From positions 17,075 to 81,074 of the forward strand of contig JAJEIT010000055.1 of NCBI GenBank assembly GCA_022827945.1: 64,000 bases of DNA, given 5' to 3'. Positions 25,157-33,796 of this stretch are shown in pieces; the first letter of the stretch is position 1, and every line of letters begins with the position of its first letter. The notes under the pieces were generated by a model. That model was not told the origin of the DNA. It made no database searches and worked only from the letters and a program-made list of their open reading frames with translations. This DNA comes from Dehalococcoidia bacterium (GTDB taxonomy: Bacteria > Chloroflexota > Dehalococcoidia > Tepidiformales > Tepidiformaceae). A program made the translations under genes and the position numbers.

Positions 25157-26002
25157 GCCGCTGGCGGAACGCCGCCTGCGCGGCCGGCGCTGGCAGCGCG
25201 GACAGAAGTGCGTCCCCCGTCCCCCCACTACCGACCGCGCGATCTCCGTCCCGCACGTGTAGCACGGTTTCCCATCGCGCCGGAACACCTGCACGTACAT
25301 GTGCTGCCGCCCCGGGTCGCCCTGCGCGTCGACGTAGTCGCTGAAGCTCGCCCCGCGATTCTCGATGCCGCGTTCGAGCACCTCGCGACAGGCCACGTGC
25401 AGCCGCGCCACCGCCCCCCGCGACACCTCCCCCGCCGCCGTGTCCGGCCGGACGCGCGCCTGGAAGAGCGCCTCGTCCACGTAGATGTTCCCCAGCCCCG
25501 CGATCCGCCGCTGGTCGAGCAGCACCGCCTTCACCGGCGCCGTCCGCCCCGCCAGCAGCTTCCGCAGGAACGCCGCCGTGAACGCCTCGTCCAGCGGCTC
25601 CGGCCCCAGCTTCCCCACCACCTCCGCCGGGTCGTCCACGAGGTCCCAGGTACCGAATTTGCGCAGGTCGCTCCAGCGCAGCTCGTGCCCTCCGTCGAGC
25701 GCGATGCGTCCCCGCTCGTACTCGATCGCCGGGTCGCCCGCCTTCCGCCACACCAGCCGCCCCGTCATGCGCAGGTGCGTCACGAACGTACGCCCGTCGT
25801 CCATGCCGAACAGCAGATACTTCCCCCGCCGCCCCAGCGACACGAACCGCCGCCCCACCAGCCCCGCCCGCAGTCCGTCGATAGGGAAGTCCGTCAGCAG
25901 GTCGATCGTCCCCGGATCGACCTCCACCGCCGCCACCGTCCGCCCCACCACCAGTGGCTCCAGGTCGCGCCTGATCGTCTCGACTTCCGGCAGTTCCGGC
26001 AC
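25154..26002 (-). CDS. mutM: Formamidopyrimidine-DNA glycosylase
   Basis: The 282-residue bifunctional glycosylase/AP lyase removes 8-oxoguanine and FaPy lesions. From GTG 26002 it reads (M)PELPEVETIRRDLEPLVVGRTV, giving the catalytic Pro2-Glu3 after Met removal. SLGRRGKYLLF contains the conserved Lys, GLGNIYVDEALFQARV is the H2TH helix, and the C-terminal zinc finger is CYTCGTEIARSVVGGRGTHFCPRCQ. The ORF-track extension to 26092 overlaps the divergent ruvA promoter and is rejected. TAGGCT seven bases upstream suggests a leaderless transcript. Confidence 0.96.
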   Translation of the reverse strand: MPELPEVETIRRDLEPLVVGRTVAAVEVDPGTIDLLTDFPIDGLRAGLVGRRFVSLGRRGKYLLFGMDDGRTFVTHLRMTGRLVWRKAGDPAIEYERGRIALDGGHELRWSDLRKFGTWDLVDDPAEVVGKLGPEPLDEAFTAAFLRKLLAGRTAPVKAVLLDQRRIAGLGNIYVDEALFQARVRPDTAAGEVSRGAVARLHVACREVLERGIENRGASFSDYVDAQGDPGRQHMYVQVFRRDGKPCYTCGTEIARSVVGGRGTHFCPRCQRRPRRRRSASG

Positions 26003-26009
26003 GGCCCTC

Positions 26010-26015
26010 AGCCTA
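26010..26015 (-). promoter_or_regulatory. -10 element of leaderless mutM
   Basis: On the minus strand TAGGCT-GAGGGCC-GTG. It shares the 55-bp divergent region with the ruvA -10. Confidence 0.4.
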
Positions 26016-26045
26016 CCCGCGCTCCGGCCCGGCGTCGCGGCGGCG

Positions 26046-26051
26046 TAAGAT
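26046..26051 (+). promoter_or_regulatory. -10 element of leaderless ruvA
   Basis: TAAGAT-CGCCCC-GTG: the hexamer lies exactly six bases before the ruvA start codon and there is no ribosome site. Confidence 0.5.
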
Positions 26052-26057
26052 CGCCCC

Positions 26058-26711
26058 GTGATCACCCACCTCTCCGGAACTCTCACCCACACGGACGTCG
26101 GCGAGCTCAGCGTCGAGATCGACGTCTCCGGTGTCCGCTACGAGGTGCTCGTCCCCGCCTTCCTCTGGCCCGAGATCCAGGAGACCATCGACTCCGCCGG
26201 CGAAGGCGAGCCCGACCCCGCGATCGCCCTGCACGTCCTCTACCACGCCACCGCCAACGTCCCCGTGCCCCTCCTTGTCGGCTTCCTCCGCCGCCCCGAG
26301 CGCGACTTCTTCCGCAAGTTCACGACCGTCGAGGGGCTGGGCCCGACCAAGGCCGTCAAGGCCATGACCGTGTCCGTCAGCACCCTCGCCCGCGCCATCG
26401 AGCAGGAGGACCAGGCGGTGCTCACGCGCCTGCCCGGCATCGGTCCCCGCGTCGCCGGGAAGATCATCGCCACCCTCCGCGGCAAGGTCGTCGCCGAGGC
26501 CGCCCTCCAGGACGGCGGCCTCGACAGTCCCGTCGACCTCGACAGCCTCCGCCGCGACCGCGTCTCCCTGGACGCCGCCGAGGCGATCGCGGCGCTCGGC
26601 TACGCCCGCACGGAAGCCCGCCGCTGGGTCGACGAAGCCCTCACCGACGATCCCGACATCGCCACCGTCGAGGAGCTGACGCTGGCCGTGCTCCGCGCCC
26701 GCGGTGCCTGA
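26058..26711 (+). CDS. ruvA: Holliday junction branch migration protein RuvA (divergent)
   Basis: The 217-residue product (GTG start) has the N-terminal OB-fold domain ITHLSGTLTHTDVGELSVEIDVSGVRYEVLVP. Helix-hairpin-helix motifs follow (FTTVEGLGPTKAVKAM and LTRLPGIGPRVAGKIIATLRGKV). The C-terminal RuvB-binding domain is DAAEAIAALGYARTEARRWVDEAL. RuvA tetramers clamp four-way junctions for RuvB. The junction-specific loop is more divergent than in E. coli, but domain order is intact. ruvB is not in the window. Confidence 0.92.
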   Translation: MITHLSGTLTHTDVGELSVEIDVSGVRYEVLVPAFLWPEIQETIDSAGEGEPDPAIALHVLYHATANVPVPLLVGFLRRPERDFFRKFTTVEGLGPTKAVKAMTVSVSTLARAIEQEDQAVLTRLPGIGPRVAGKIIATLRGKVVAEAALQDGGLDSPVDLDSLRRDRVSLDAAEAIAALGYARTEARRWVDEALTDDPDIATVEELTLAVLRARGA

Positions 26712-26745
26712 CCCGCCCCGTTCGCCCCTAACCTTCCCTCCCCGC

Positions 26746-26751
26746 TAGGAT
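26746..26751 (+). promoter_or_regulatory. -10 element of leaderless DsbA-like gene
   Basis: TAGGAT-GGCCCG-ATG, the same six-base spacing as at ruvA, ruvC and the biotin carboxylase gene. Confidence 0.5.
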
Positions 26752-26757
26752 GGCCCG

Positions 26758-27696
26758 ATGACGCAGCCCCCTGCCGACCCCGAGAGCTATCCCCCCGAGG
26801 AGCAGCCGGCGGAACCGGTTCCCGGGGCTCCCGCGCAGGCCCCTCGGAGGGCCGTTCGCCCTCCGATCTGGCCCTATTTCCTGACCCCGGTTGCGGTCCT
26901 CATCGGCGCCGCCGCCATCGTCGTCACAATCGTCCTGCTCGACGACGACCCGCCGCCCGCCGAGCCCATTGGCCCCGCTCTCGAGGCGATGGCCGAGGCG
27001 GTCGATTCCCTCGCCACGGCTGTCGATGACCTGGAGGCGGCCCCCCAGCCCGCCGCCCCGGCCGAGCCGGTTACGCTCCGCGGCACGCTCGAGGGCTACG
27101 CCGCTGCGCTCGGCCTCGACGTCGAGGGCTTCGCCGAGTGCCTCAGCGACACGTCGAAGCTGCAGGTCGTCGGCGACCAGCTCCAGCGAGGGCTCGACCT
27201 CGGCGTGAACGGCACGCCCGCCTTCTTCGTGAACAACAAATACATCTCGGGGGCACAGCCGTCTGTCGTCTTCACCGAGGTCATCGCCGCCGAACTCGCG
27301 GGCAGCCCCACCTCTCTCGACGAGTACTCCGACACCATCCGGGTGCTCGCCAACCGGGAACCGCCCGCCTTCGCCATCCTCGACCGGGCTCCAGACTTCA
27401 CGAACGCCGCCATCAAGGGCAGCCCCGACGCCGCCGTCGTCATCGTCGAGTTCAGCGATTTCCAGTGTCCCTTCTGCCTGCGCTGGTACCTCAACACGTT
27501 GCCTGAGATCGAGCCGCAGATCGGCGACGACGTGGCGCTCGTCTTCCTCCATTTCCCCATCACCCAGCTCCACCCCAACGCCCCCACCGTCCACGTCGCG
27601 GCCGAGTGCGCCGGGGAGCAGGGCAAGTTCTGGGAGATGCACGACCTCCTCTTCGAGCGCCAGGACGAGTGGTCGCGGCTTCCGAACCCCAACTAG
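26758..27696 (+). CDS. Membrane-anchored DsbA-like protein with half-domains in swapped order
   Basis: The 312-residue protein has a Pro/Glu-rich N-terminus, one membrane helix (about 38-61) and a predicted coil. Residues 107-180 are the C-terminal half of a Thioredoxin_4/DsbA domain (LEGYAAALGLDVEGFAECL, then GVNGTPAFFVNNKYISGAQPSVVFTEVI, with cis-Pro154). Residues 214-308 are the N-terminal half (AVVIVEFSDFQCPFCLRWYL with CPFC at 237-240, AAECAGEQGKFWEMHDLLFERQDEWS), and the protein then stops. The usual order is the reverse. This looks like a natural circular permutation of a thiol oxidoreductase facing the cell exterior; a truncated tandem duplication is the alternative. Confidence 0.85.
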   Translation: MTQPPADPESYPPEEQPAEPVPGAPAQAPRRAVRPPIWPYFLTPVAVLIGAAAIVVTIVLLDDDPPPAEPIGPALEAMAEAVDSLATAVDDLEAAPQPAAPAEPVTLRGTLEGYAAALGLDVEGFAECLSDTSKLQVVGDQLQRGLDLGVNGTPAFFVNNKYISGAQPSVVFTEVIAAELAGSPTSLDEYSDTIRVLANREPPAFAILDRAPDFTNAAIKGSPDAAVVIVEFSDFQCPFCLRWYLNTLPEIEPQIGDDVALVFLHFPITQLHPNAPTVHVAAECAGEQGKFWEMHDLLFERQDEWSRLPNPN

Positions 27697-27702
27697 CGGC
27701 GG

Positions 27703-28116
27703 CTAGCGTCCCCGCTCCCCTTCCAGCCTCCCCAGGATGTGACGCACCACCCGACCGGTGCGGTCGTGCCCCGCGCTGCAGTGCACCAGCACCGGCTTCG
27801 GCAGCCGCCGGAACGACGCCCACGCGTCGTCGAGCTGCGCTCGCGTGAACGGTTCCGCCATCCCGTCGCGAACACCGTGGTGGGCGACCTCGAATCCCGA
27901 GGTGCGGTAGCGCGCCAGCAGCCCCTCCGGCAGCGCCGCTGCGTAGAGCGGCAACTGGTCGTCGCCCAGCAGGCAGATGACCGACCGCACCCCCGCCTCC
28001 CGGGTCCTGGCGACCCACGCCTCCACCGCGGCCAGCGGCACTGCCCCCTCCTCCCCCGGGACGTACCCGGGGCGCGGGCTCACGGCCAGCTCCCCCTCGA
28101 TGATCCAGCTCACCAC
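27703..28116 (-). CDS. Dual-specificity/tyrosine phosphatase-like protein
   Basis: The 137-residue protein contains the phosphatase P-loop VLVHCSAGHDRTGR (Cys-x5-Arg) near residue 113. An upstream region may provide the general acid (GVRDGMAEPFTRAQLDDAW). It resembles compact Cys-based phosphatases. GTG start, 4 nt after the stop of the upstream gene, so it belongs to a two-gene operon. Confidence 0.85.
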   Translation of the reverse strand: MVSWIIEGELAVSPRPGYVPGEEGAVPLAAVEAWVARTREAGVRSVICLLGDDQLPLYAAALPEGLLARYRTSGFEVAHHGVRDGMAEPFTRAQLDDAWASFRRLPKPVLVHCSAGHDRTGRVVRHILGRLEGERGR

Positions 28117-28120
28117 CGGG

Positions 28121-29083
28121 CTACACGGCCCCCATCCGCATGAACGCTTCCGTGATCGCCTCCGCCGCCCGCCGCTCGTGCCCCGCTGCGCGCCGCAGCG
28201 CGTTCGCTGCCGCCTCCCGCAGCCCCGGATTCGCGACGTTTCCGTGTCCGCCCGCCGGGAACGGGAACAGCGTCAGGAGCGGTGAGAGCGTCTGTGTGAG
28301 GTCGCGCACCGCCCGCTCCGCGCGCCCCAGCGGCTCGGCCAGCGGCGGGACCGACTCCGACAGGTCGTGCAGGAACGCCGCCCCGTCGGTCCGCGCCGCC
28401 TGCAGCACCGCGAGCGTGTAGGCGTTCCCCGCCCGGTCCACCTCCCCATCCCCATCGAGCGCATCCGCCCACGCTTCGAGCGCCGGCGTCCCGCGCGGCT
28501 GGTCGCTTCCACCACCCGCCCCCCGGAGCATGTCCACTGCCGTCCGCAGCGACCCCAGCACCGCCAGCTCCGGGTCGAGGTCGCTCGGCCCCACGGGCGC
28601 GAACAGCTCGATGATTCCCAGCGAGGGCCACTCGTCCCACTGCGCGAAGCTCCCCATCTCCTCTGACACCGCCGACTCGACGAGGAACCCGTCGCGCTCG
28701 CCGTCGTAGCCCGTCACGATTGCGAACTCATGCACCTGCAGGTCGAATCCGATGAGGGGGATGCCCTCGTCAAGCCGTTCCCGCGCCCATTCCAGCGCCT
28801 CCGCCCTGGCCGCCTCCAGCTCTTCGCCCTGCTCCCGCCGTCCGAACCGCTCCCACTCCAGCCCCGTGCGCGCGTACCGCTCGACCATCGCCCCCCAGTC
28901 GAGGTCGTGCGGGCCGCTCGGCAGCGCGGTGATCCCGCCCTCACAGACGAGGCACAGGTGCCAGGCGTGACCCGTCAGTCCCATGACCGCGTGGCGCGGC
29001 AGCTCGAGCCCCTCGGCCGCGAGCACCCCTTCGAGCGCTCCCGCCGCCGTCGTCCAGTTCGGTCTCAGTGTGAGTTCGCCCAC
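28121..29083 (-). CDS. BtrH N-terminal-like (C39-fold) protein
   Basis: The 320-residue protein starts MGELTLRPNWTTAAGALEGVLAAEGLELPRHAVMGLTGHAWHLCL and later has IPLIGFDLQVHEFAIVTGYDGERDGFLVESAVSEEMGSFAQWDEWP. The order of a small N-terminal segment, a His-containing 'xFAIVTGYD' strand and a product-like core recalls butirosin BtrH-N/papain-like C39 proteins. The usual catalytic Cys is not obvious, so it may be a pseudoenzyme. The C-terminal third is helical. The assignment is tentative. Confidence 0.6.
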   Translation of the reverse strand: MGELTLRPNWTTAAGALEGVLAAEGLELPRHAVMGLTGHAWHLCLVCEGGITALPSGPHDLDWGAMVERYARTGLEWERFGRREQGEELEAARAEALEWARERLDEGIPLIGFDLQVHEFAIVTGYDGERDGFLVESAVSEEMGSFAQWDEWPSLGIIELFAPVGPSDLDPELAVLGSLRTAVDMLRGAGGGSDQPRGTPALEAWADALDGDGEVDRAGNAYTLAVLQAARTDGAAFLHDLSESVPPLAEPLGRAERAVRDLTQTLSPLLTLFPFPAGGHGNVANPGLREAAANALRRAAGHERRAAEAITEAFMRMGAV

Positions 29084-29165
29084 GGATACAACCCCGCCAG
29101 TCGCGGCCCGTCCTGCGGGCGACCGTAGAATACGCCCAACCCGCCGCAGAACGAGAGGCTACCCC

Positions 29166-30440
29166 ATGGCCGTTACCTGGCAGACGACCACGCTCCCCCA
29201 CGGCCTGCGTGTCGTCACAACCCCCGTGCCCACCACCCAGGCCGCGACCGTCAGCCTCTTCGTCGGCGTCGGCTCCCGCTCCGAGCCCCAGCGCCTGAAC
29301 GGCATCACCCACTTCCTTGAGCACATGATCTTCAAGGGAACCGAACGCCGCCCCCGCGCCAACATGATCGCCGAGGAGATCGAGGGCGCCGGCGGCACCC
29401 TCAACGCCTACACGAACAAGGAATACACCTGCTACTGGAACATCGTCCCCTACGACCGCCTGGAAACTGCAATCGACATAACCGCGGACATGCTCCTCCA
29501 CTCCACTCTCTCGCAGGAGGAGATCGACCGCGAGCGCACGGTCGTCCAGCAGGAGCTGAAGCGAAACCACGACAACCCCGGGAGCTGGGTGGGACGCCTC
29601 CTCGGCGTCTCCGTCTACGGCGAGCAGCCTTGCGGCTGGGATGTCGGCGGCAGCGTCGAGCTCGTCGGCGGCATGAACCGCCCCGACTTTATCGAGCACA
29701 TGGAGGGCTGGTACCTCGGCCCGAACATGGTCCTCTCGGTCTCCGGGAACTGCACCCACGAGCAGGTGCTGGAGCTGGCCGAACCCCGCTTCGCCGAGGT
29801 CGCCGGCGGTTCCCTTCCCGCCGTCACTCCCTACGACCCCGGCACCACCGGCGCCCGCGTCAGCATCGACTCGCGCGACATCGACCAGTGCAGCGTCATG
29901 CTCGGCATGCCCCTCTTCGGTCGCGACGACCCCCGCCGCTTCGCCCTCCGTATCCTCAACGACATCCTCGGCTCGGGCATGTCCTCGCGCCTCTTCACCG
30001 AGGTGCGCGAGCGCCGCGGCCTCGCCTACTCCGTCCACTCAAGCTACGGCTACCTCGCCGATGCCGGCGTCTTCACCGTCTCCGCCGGCGTCGACCGCGA
30101 GAAGCTCTCCGAGACGATCGGCGTCTGCCTCGACGAGCTCCGGAAGCTCGTCGACGAGCCCGTCCCCGAGGACGAACTGCGGCGCGCCAAGGACCACGCC
30201 ATCGGCCGCTTCCGCCTCTCCCTCGAGACGGCCTTCTCCCTCGGCCAGCGCCACGGCGAGCACCTGCTCACGAAGGGCGAGGTCGAGACCATCGACGACT
30301 TCGTCGCCGGGCTCGAAGCGGTCGACGCCTCCCAGGTGCGCTCAGTGGCCACGGACCTCTTCGTGAACGACCGCATGCACTGCGCCGCCGTCGGCCCCGA
30401 CCTGAACGAAGACGAGATCGCGAACGCCCTCGGCGGCTAA
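29166..30440 (+). CDS. M16 family zinc metallopeptidase
   Basis: The 424-residue protein starts at ATG 29166 (GAGAGG upstream), 61 codons inside the ORF-track start. The inverted zinc motif HFLEHMIFKGTE (HxxEH) appears at about residue 49, with the downstream Glu in the ELVGGMN or EEIDRERTVVQQELKR helix. The middle Arg/Tyr substrate motif is RGLAYSVHSSYGYLADAGVF. It is the length of a processing-peptidase-like subunit of the PqqL/MPP group. Convergent with purL; the two genes overlap by 4 bp at CTAA. Confidence 0.94.
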   Translation: MAVTWQTTTLPHGLRVVTTPVPTTQAATVSLFVGVGSRSEPQRLNGITHFLEHMIFKGTERRPRANMIAEEIEGAGGTLNAYTNKEYTCYWNIVPYDRLETAIDITADMLLHSTLSQEEIDRERTVVQQELKRNHDNPGSWVGRLLGVSVYGEQPCGWDVGGSVELVGGMNRPDFIEHMEGWYLGPNMVLSVSGNCTHEQVLELAEPRFAEVAGGSLPAVTPYDPGTTGARVSIDSRDIDQCSVMLGMPLFGRDDPRRFALRILNDILGSGMSSRLFTEVRERRGLAYSVHSSYGYLADAGVFTVSAGVDREKLSETIGVCLDELRKLVDEPVPEDELRRAKDHAIGRFRLSLETAFSLGQRHGEHLLTKGEVETIDDFVAGLEAVDASQVRSVATDLFVNDRMHCAAVGPDLNEDEIANALGG

Positions 30441-32647
30441 AGGCCGAGCCCGGACTCCCACGCCTCGCGAACCGCGTCGAGGTCCGCGTCGACCGGTCCG
30501 AAGCGCAGCACGCCCTCGTCCGTCGTGACGCCCAACCGCGTGGCCGGTACTCCCGCTTCCTCGGCCAGGGCCGCCAGCCGCTCCCCCGCCTCCGGACGCG
30601 CGCTCACGATGATGCGTCCCTGCCCCTCCCCGAACAGCGCCGCGTCGATCCGCCCCTCCACCTCGACCTCCCCCGCGAAGCCGTGGTCGCCGAGCAGGCA
30701 GCACTCCGCCAGCGCCACCGCGAGGCCGCCGTCGCTGCAGTCGTGCGCGCTCAGCAGGAGGCCCGCGTCGTTCGCGCCCAGCACGAGGTCGTGCAGCCGC
30801 CCCTCCGCCTCCAGGTCGACCGTCGGCGTCCCGATGACGGCCCCGTGGACTGCCTCCAGGTACTCGCTCCCCGCGAGCGTCCGCGCCGGCTGCTCGACCG
30901 TCCCGCCGAGCAGCCAGACCTCCACCCCCGCCCGCTCGAACGCCGCCCCGAGGTGCGCGTTGACGTTCTCCAGCACGCCCAGCATGCCGATGACCGGCGT
31001 CGGCCAGACCGGAGCCCCGCCGCTCTCGTTGTAGAGGCTGACGTTGCCGCTCACGACCGGTGTCCCGAACGCCTCGCAGGCGGCGGCGATCCCGTCCACC
31101 GCCCCCGCCAGCGTCGCGTACACCTCGAGGTTCTCGGGCGCGCCGAAGTTGAGGCAGTCCGTCACCGCCACCGGCCGCGCCCCGGTGCAGACCACGTTCC
31201 GCGCCGCCTCCGCCACCGCGATCGCGCCGCCGTTGTGCGCGTCGAGCTGGCAGTAGCGGCCGTTCCCGTCAGTCGCCACGGAGATGCCTCGGGTCGTGCC
31301 CGGCACGCGTAGCACGGCTGCGTCGCCCCCCGGCGCCACCACCGTGTTCGTGAGCACCTGGTGGTCGTACTGCCGGAACACTTCCGCCTTGCTCGCGAGG
31401 TTCGGCCGCGCGAGCAGCGCCACGAGCGCTTCCGTCGCCGCCTCGGGACGCAGGTCCGGGAAGGCCCCCGGGTTGGCCTGGCTGCGCGCCAGCGCGTCGA
31501 TGCTGCGCTGGCCGTCGCGCGTGTACGCCGGCGCCTCTGTCGCCACCTCGACCGGCACGCGGCCGACCTCCACCCCGTCCTCCCGCAGCACCACCTCGTC
31601 CCCGTCCGTCACCTGCCCGATCTCGATGCAATCCACCTCCCAGCGCTCGAACAGCGCCTCCACGTCCTCAACGTGCTCCCGCTTCGCGATGACGAGCATT
31701 CGTTCCTGGCTCTCCGAGAGCATCACCTCGTACGGCGTCATTCCCGATTCGCGCCGCGGGACGCGCTCCAGGTCGAGCACCGCTCCTGCGTCGCCCCGCG
31801 CGCAGCACTCGAGCACCGAGCTCGCGAGCCCCGCCGCCCCCAGGTCCTGCAGCCCCACGATCCAGTCGCGGTGCTCCGAGGCGAGCTCGAAACACGCTTC
31901 CATCAGCATCTTCTCCAGGAACGGGTTGCCCACCTGCACCGCCGGACGCATCTCCTCGAAGCGCGCCTCCGGATCGGTGCGGCTCGCCAGCCCGCTCGCC
32001 CCGTGGATACCGTCCCGGCCCGTGTCCGCCCCCACCAGCAGCAGCGCGTTCCCCTCGCCGCTCGCCCTCGCGCTCACGATCCCGTCCGCCCGCACGAGCC
32101 CCACGCACATTGCGTTCACGAGCGGATTGCCGTTGTACGGCCCCCCGACCACCACCTCGCCCCCCACCGTGGGGATGCCGAGGCAGTTCCCGTACCCCCC
32201 GATGCCCCCCACGACCCCCTCGAACAGGTAGCGGTTGTTCCCCTCGTCGAGCGGCCCGAAGCGGAGCGAGTCCAGCAGCGCGATCGGGTACGCCCCCATC
32301 GCGAAGATGTCCCGCACGATCCCCCCCACCCCCGTCGCCGCCCCCTCGTAGGGCTCGATCGCCGAAGGGTGGTTGTGCGACTCGACCTTCATTACCACCG
32401 CCCAGCCGTCGCCGATGTCGATTGCGCCCGCGTTCTCCTCGCCCACGCGGGTCAGTACGCGATCGCCCCCGCTCGGCAGGCGGCGCAGCAGGGGCCGGCT
32501 GTTCTTGTAGCCGCAGTGCTCGCTCCACAGCGAGCCGAACATCCCCAGCTCGACCTCGTTCGGTTCCCGCCCCAGCCGCGCGACGAGGAGGTCGTACTCG
32601 TCGCGGCTCAGCGCGACCGCGTCCAGCGCCTCCTGCTCGACCGCCAC
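30437..32647 (-). CDS. purL: Phosphoribosylformylglycinamidine synthase subunit PurL
   Basis: This 736-residue synthetase subunit converts FGAR to FGAM with ATP and ammonia supplied by PurQ. Key blocks include GSLWSEHCGYKNSRPLL, VVMKVESHNHPSAIEPYEGAATGVGGIVRDIFAMGA, VQVGNPFLEKMLMEAC, LGAAGLASSVLECC, and DCSDGGLAVALAECC in the second half. Small PurL is expected to need PurS as well; purS is not seen here. The GTG start has TAGCAT exactly six bases upstream. Confidence 0.97.
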   Translation of the reverse strand: MAVEQEALDAVALSRDEYDLLVARLGREPNEVELGMFGSLWSEHCGYKNSRPLLRRLPSGGDRVLTRVGEENAGAIDIGDGWAVVMKVESHNHPSAIEPYEGAATGVGGIVRDIFAMGAYPIALLDSLRFGPLDEGNNRYLFEGVVGGIGGYGNCLGIPTVGGEVVVGGPYNGNPLVNAMCVGLVRADGIVSARASGEGNALLLVGADTGRDGIHGASGLASRTDPEARFEEMRPAVQVGNPFLEKMLMEACFELASEHRDWIVGLQDLGAAGLASSVLECCARGDAGAVLDLERVPRRESGMTPYEVMLSESQERMLVIAKREHVEDVEALFERWEVDCIEIGQVTDGDEVVLREDGVEVGRVPVEVATEAPAYTRDGQRSIDALARSQANPGAFPDLRPEAATEALVALLARPNLASKAEVFRQYDHQVLTNTVVAPGGDAAVLRVPGTTRGISVATDGNGRYCQLDAHNGGAIAVAEAARNVVCTGARPVAVTDCLNFGAPENLEVYATLAGAVDGIAAACEAFGTPVVSGNVSLYNESGGAPVWPTPVIGMLGVLENVNAHLGAAFERAGVEVWLLGGTVEQPARTLAGSEYLEAVHGAVIGTPTVDLEAEGRLHDLVLGANDAGLLLSAHDCSDGGLAVALAECCLLGDHGFAGEVEVEGRIDAALFGEGQGRIIVSARPEAGERLAALAEEAGVPATRLGVTTDEGVLRFGPVDADLDAVREAWESGLGL

Positions 32648-32653
32648 GCCCCG

Positions 32654-32659
32654 ATGCTA
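32654..32659 (-). promoter_or_regulatory. -10 element of leaderless purL
   Basis: On the minus strand TAGCAT-CGGGGC-GTG. Confidence 0.45.
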
Positions 32660-32688
32660 CCGCCCCGCTATCTCACGCGCCCGTGCCG

Positions 32689-33123
32689 TCACGAGGTCAC
32701 CTCGACGCGCGTTCCCGCCACCTTGTCCCAGAGGCACTGGCGGTTCCCGTCCCACACGCACCAGAGCGCCGCCACGAGCCAGGCGCCCACCCCGGCGAGG
32801 GCGAGGTTGAGTCCGCCCTCGACCTCCATCGAGAGCAACAGCAGGTCGAGGAGCACGAAGAACAGCACCTTGAGCCCCACGTCCCGGACGAGCATCCGCC
32901 GCAGGCTCGCCGGTCGCCCCTCGCCATCGACGACGCGCATCCCCAGCAGCCGCTTCGCCGGCGTCTGTCCGTCGCGGCCCGCGCTCGCGAACCAGAACGC
33001 CCACCCGATCCCCAGCGTCAGCCCGAACAGCGCCAGCTCGAGGATGTGCCCGGAGAGCCGCTGGCTGCGGCTGGCCAGCACAATCGTCGCTTCGGAGGGA
33101 ATCTCGCCCGTCCCCAACGTCAC
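32689..33123 (-). CDS. RDD family membrane protein
   Basis: The 144-residue product begins at a GTG (33123); the upstream ORF-track portion is a shadow of the DUF4389 gene. It contains an RDD-type core, LALFGLTLGIGWAFWFASAGRDGQTPAKRLLGMRVVDGEGRPASLRRMLVRDVGLKVLFF, with the characteristic Arg/Asp-Asp pattern, and ends GNRQCLWDKVAGTRVEV, typical of the family. Three membrane helices. Function unknown. It sits between two DUF4389 genes and purL. Confidence 0.85.
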   Translation of the reverse strand: MTLGTGEIPSEATIVLASRSQRLSGHILELALFGLTLGIGWAFWFASAGRDGQTPAKRLLGMRVVDGEGRPASLRRMLVRDVGLKVLFFVLLDLLLLSMEVEGGLNLALAGVGAWLVAALWCVWDGNRQCLWDKVAGTRVEVTS

Positions 33124-33172
33124 GCCTTGCAGTTCGGGCCTACGGGCTCTCCAGCCCGCGAGCCCGCCGCCC

Positions 33173-33757
33173 CTACTCGAAGCTGAACGGCGGGTAGTCG
33201 TCGACCAGCAGGTACGCGTATGCGCTCGCCCGCTCCGTCCAGCGGGTGTACCCCACCAGGAAGTTGTGCAGACCGCCGGGCACGCGCCCCAGCACGACTC
33301 CGGCCAGCCATGCCGCGAAGCCCACGAACATGGCAACGATGCCGAGGAAGTACAGCACGATCTCGTGCGGGATCAGGAGGAGGCAGCGGAAGAACGTCGT
33401 CAGCCGGCCCCGCCCGGTCGTCCGTTCCGGCACGAGGAGCCGCACCGGATAGTCCGGCTCCTCGTCCATGGAGAAGGGCGGGTACGCTCCTGTCAGCAGG
33501 CTGCCGTAGGCGTTGGCCCGCGCCGCCCAGCGCGCGTACCCGATCGTGAAACGCACGAGCGCCTCCGGAAAGCGCCCGGCGAACACGATCGCGAACCACG
33601 CCAGCATGATGACGATCCCCACCGCAATCCCCAGCAACGACAGGATGATCACGTGCGGGATCACCAGCAGCCACCGGAACAGGATCGACAACCGCCCCTG
33701 TGGCGCCACGTCGTCGACCTCGAATTGAACCGGATACGCAGGTGCCTCAACCGTCAT
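33173..33757 (-). CDS. DUF4389 domain membrane protein (copy 2)
   Basis: The 194-residue protein consists of two similar halves. Each half has YPVxxxV, an amphipathic segment, LLxIPHxIxLxxLGI membrane helix, a P-rich turn and a R(F/W)..GY.RW..R..AY..LL...YPPFS ending. It is therefore a tandem of two DUF4389 units. AAAGGAG precedes the ATG. Function unknown; the paralogue lies 39 nt upstream. Confidence 0.88.
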   Translation of the reverse strand: MTVEAPAYPVQFEVDDVAPQGRLSILFRWLLVIPHVIILSLLGIAVGIVIMLAWFAIVFAGRFPEALVRFTIGYARWAARANAYGSLLTGAYPPFSMDEEPDYPVRLLVPERTTGRGRLTTFFRCLLLIPHEIVLYFLGIVAMFVGFAAWLAGVVLGRVPGGLHNFLVGYTRWTERASAYAYLLVDDYPPFSFE

Positions 33758-33796
33758 GACGAGCTCCTTTCGGTCGGCGGCCCGTGGCCTCCGTTC

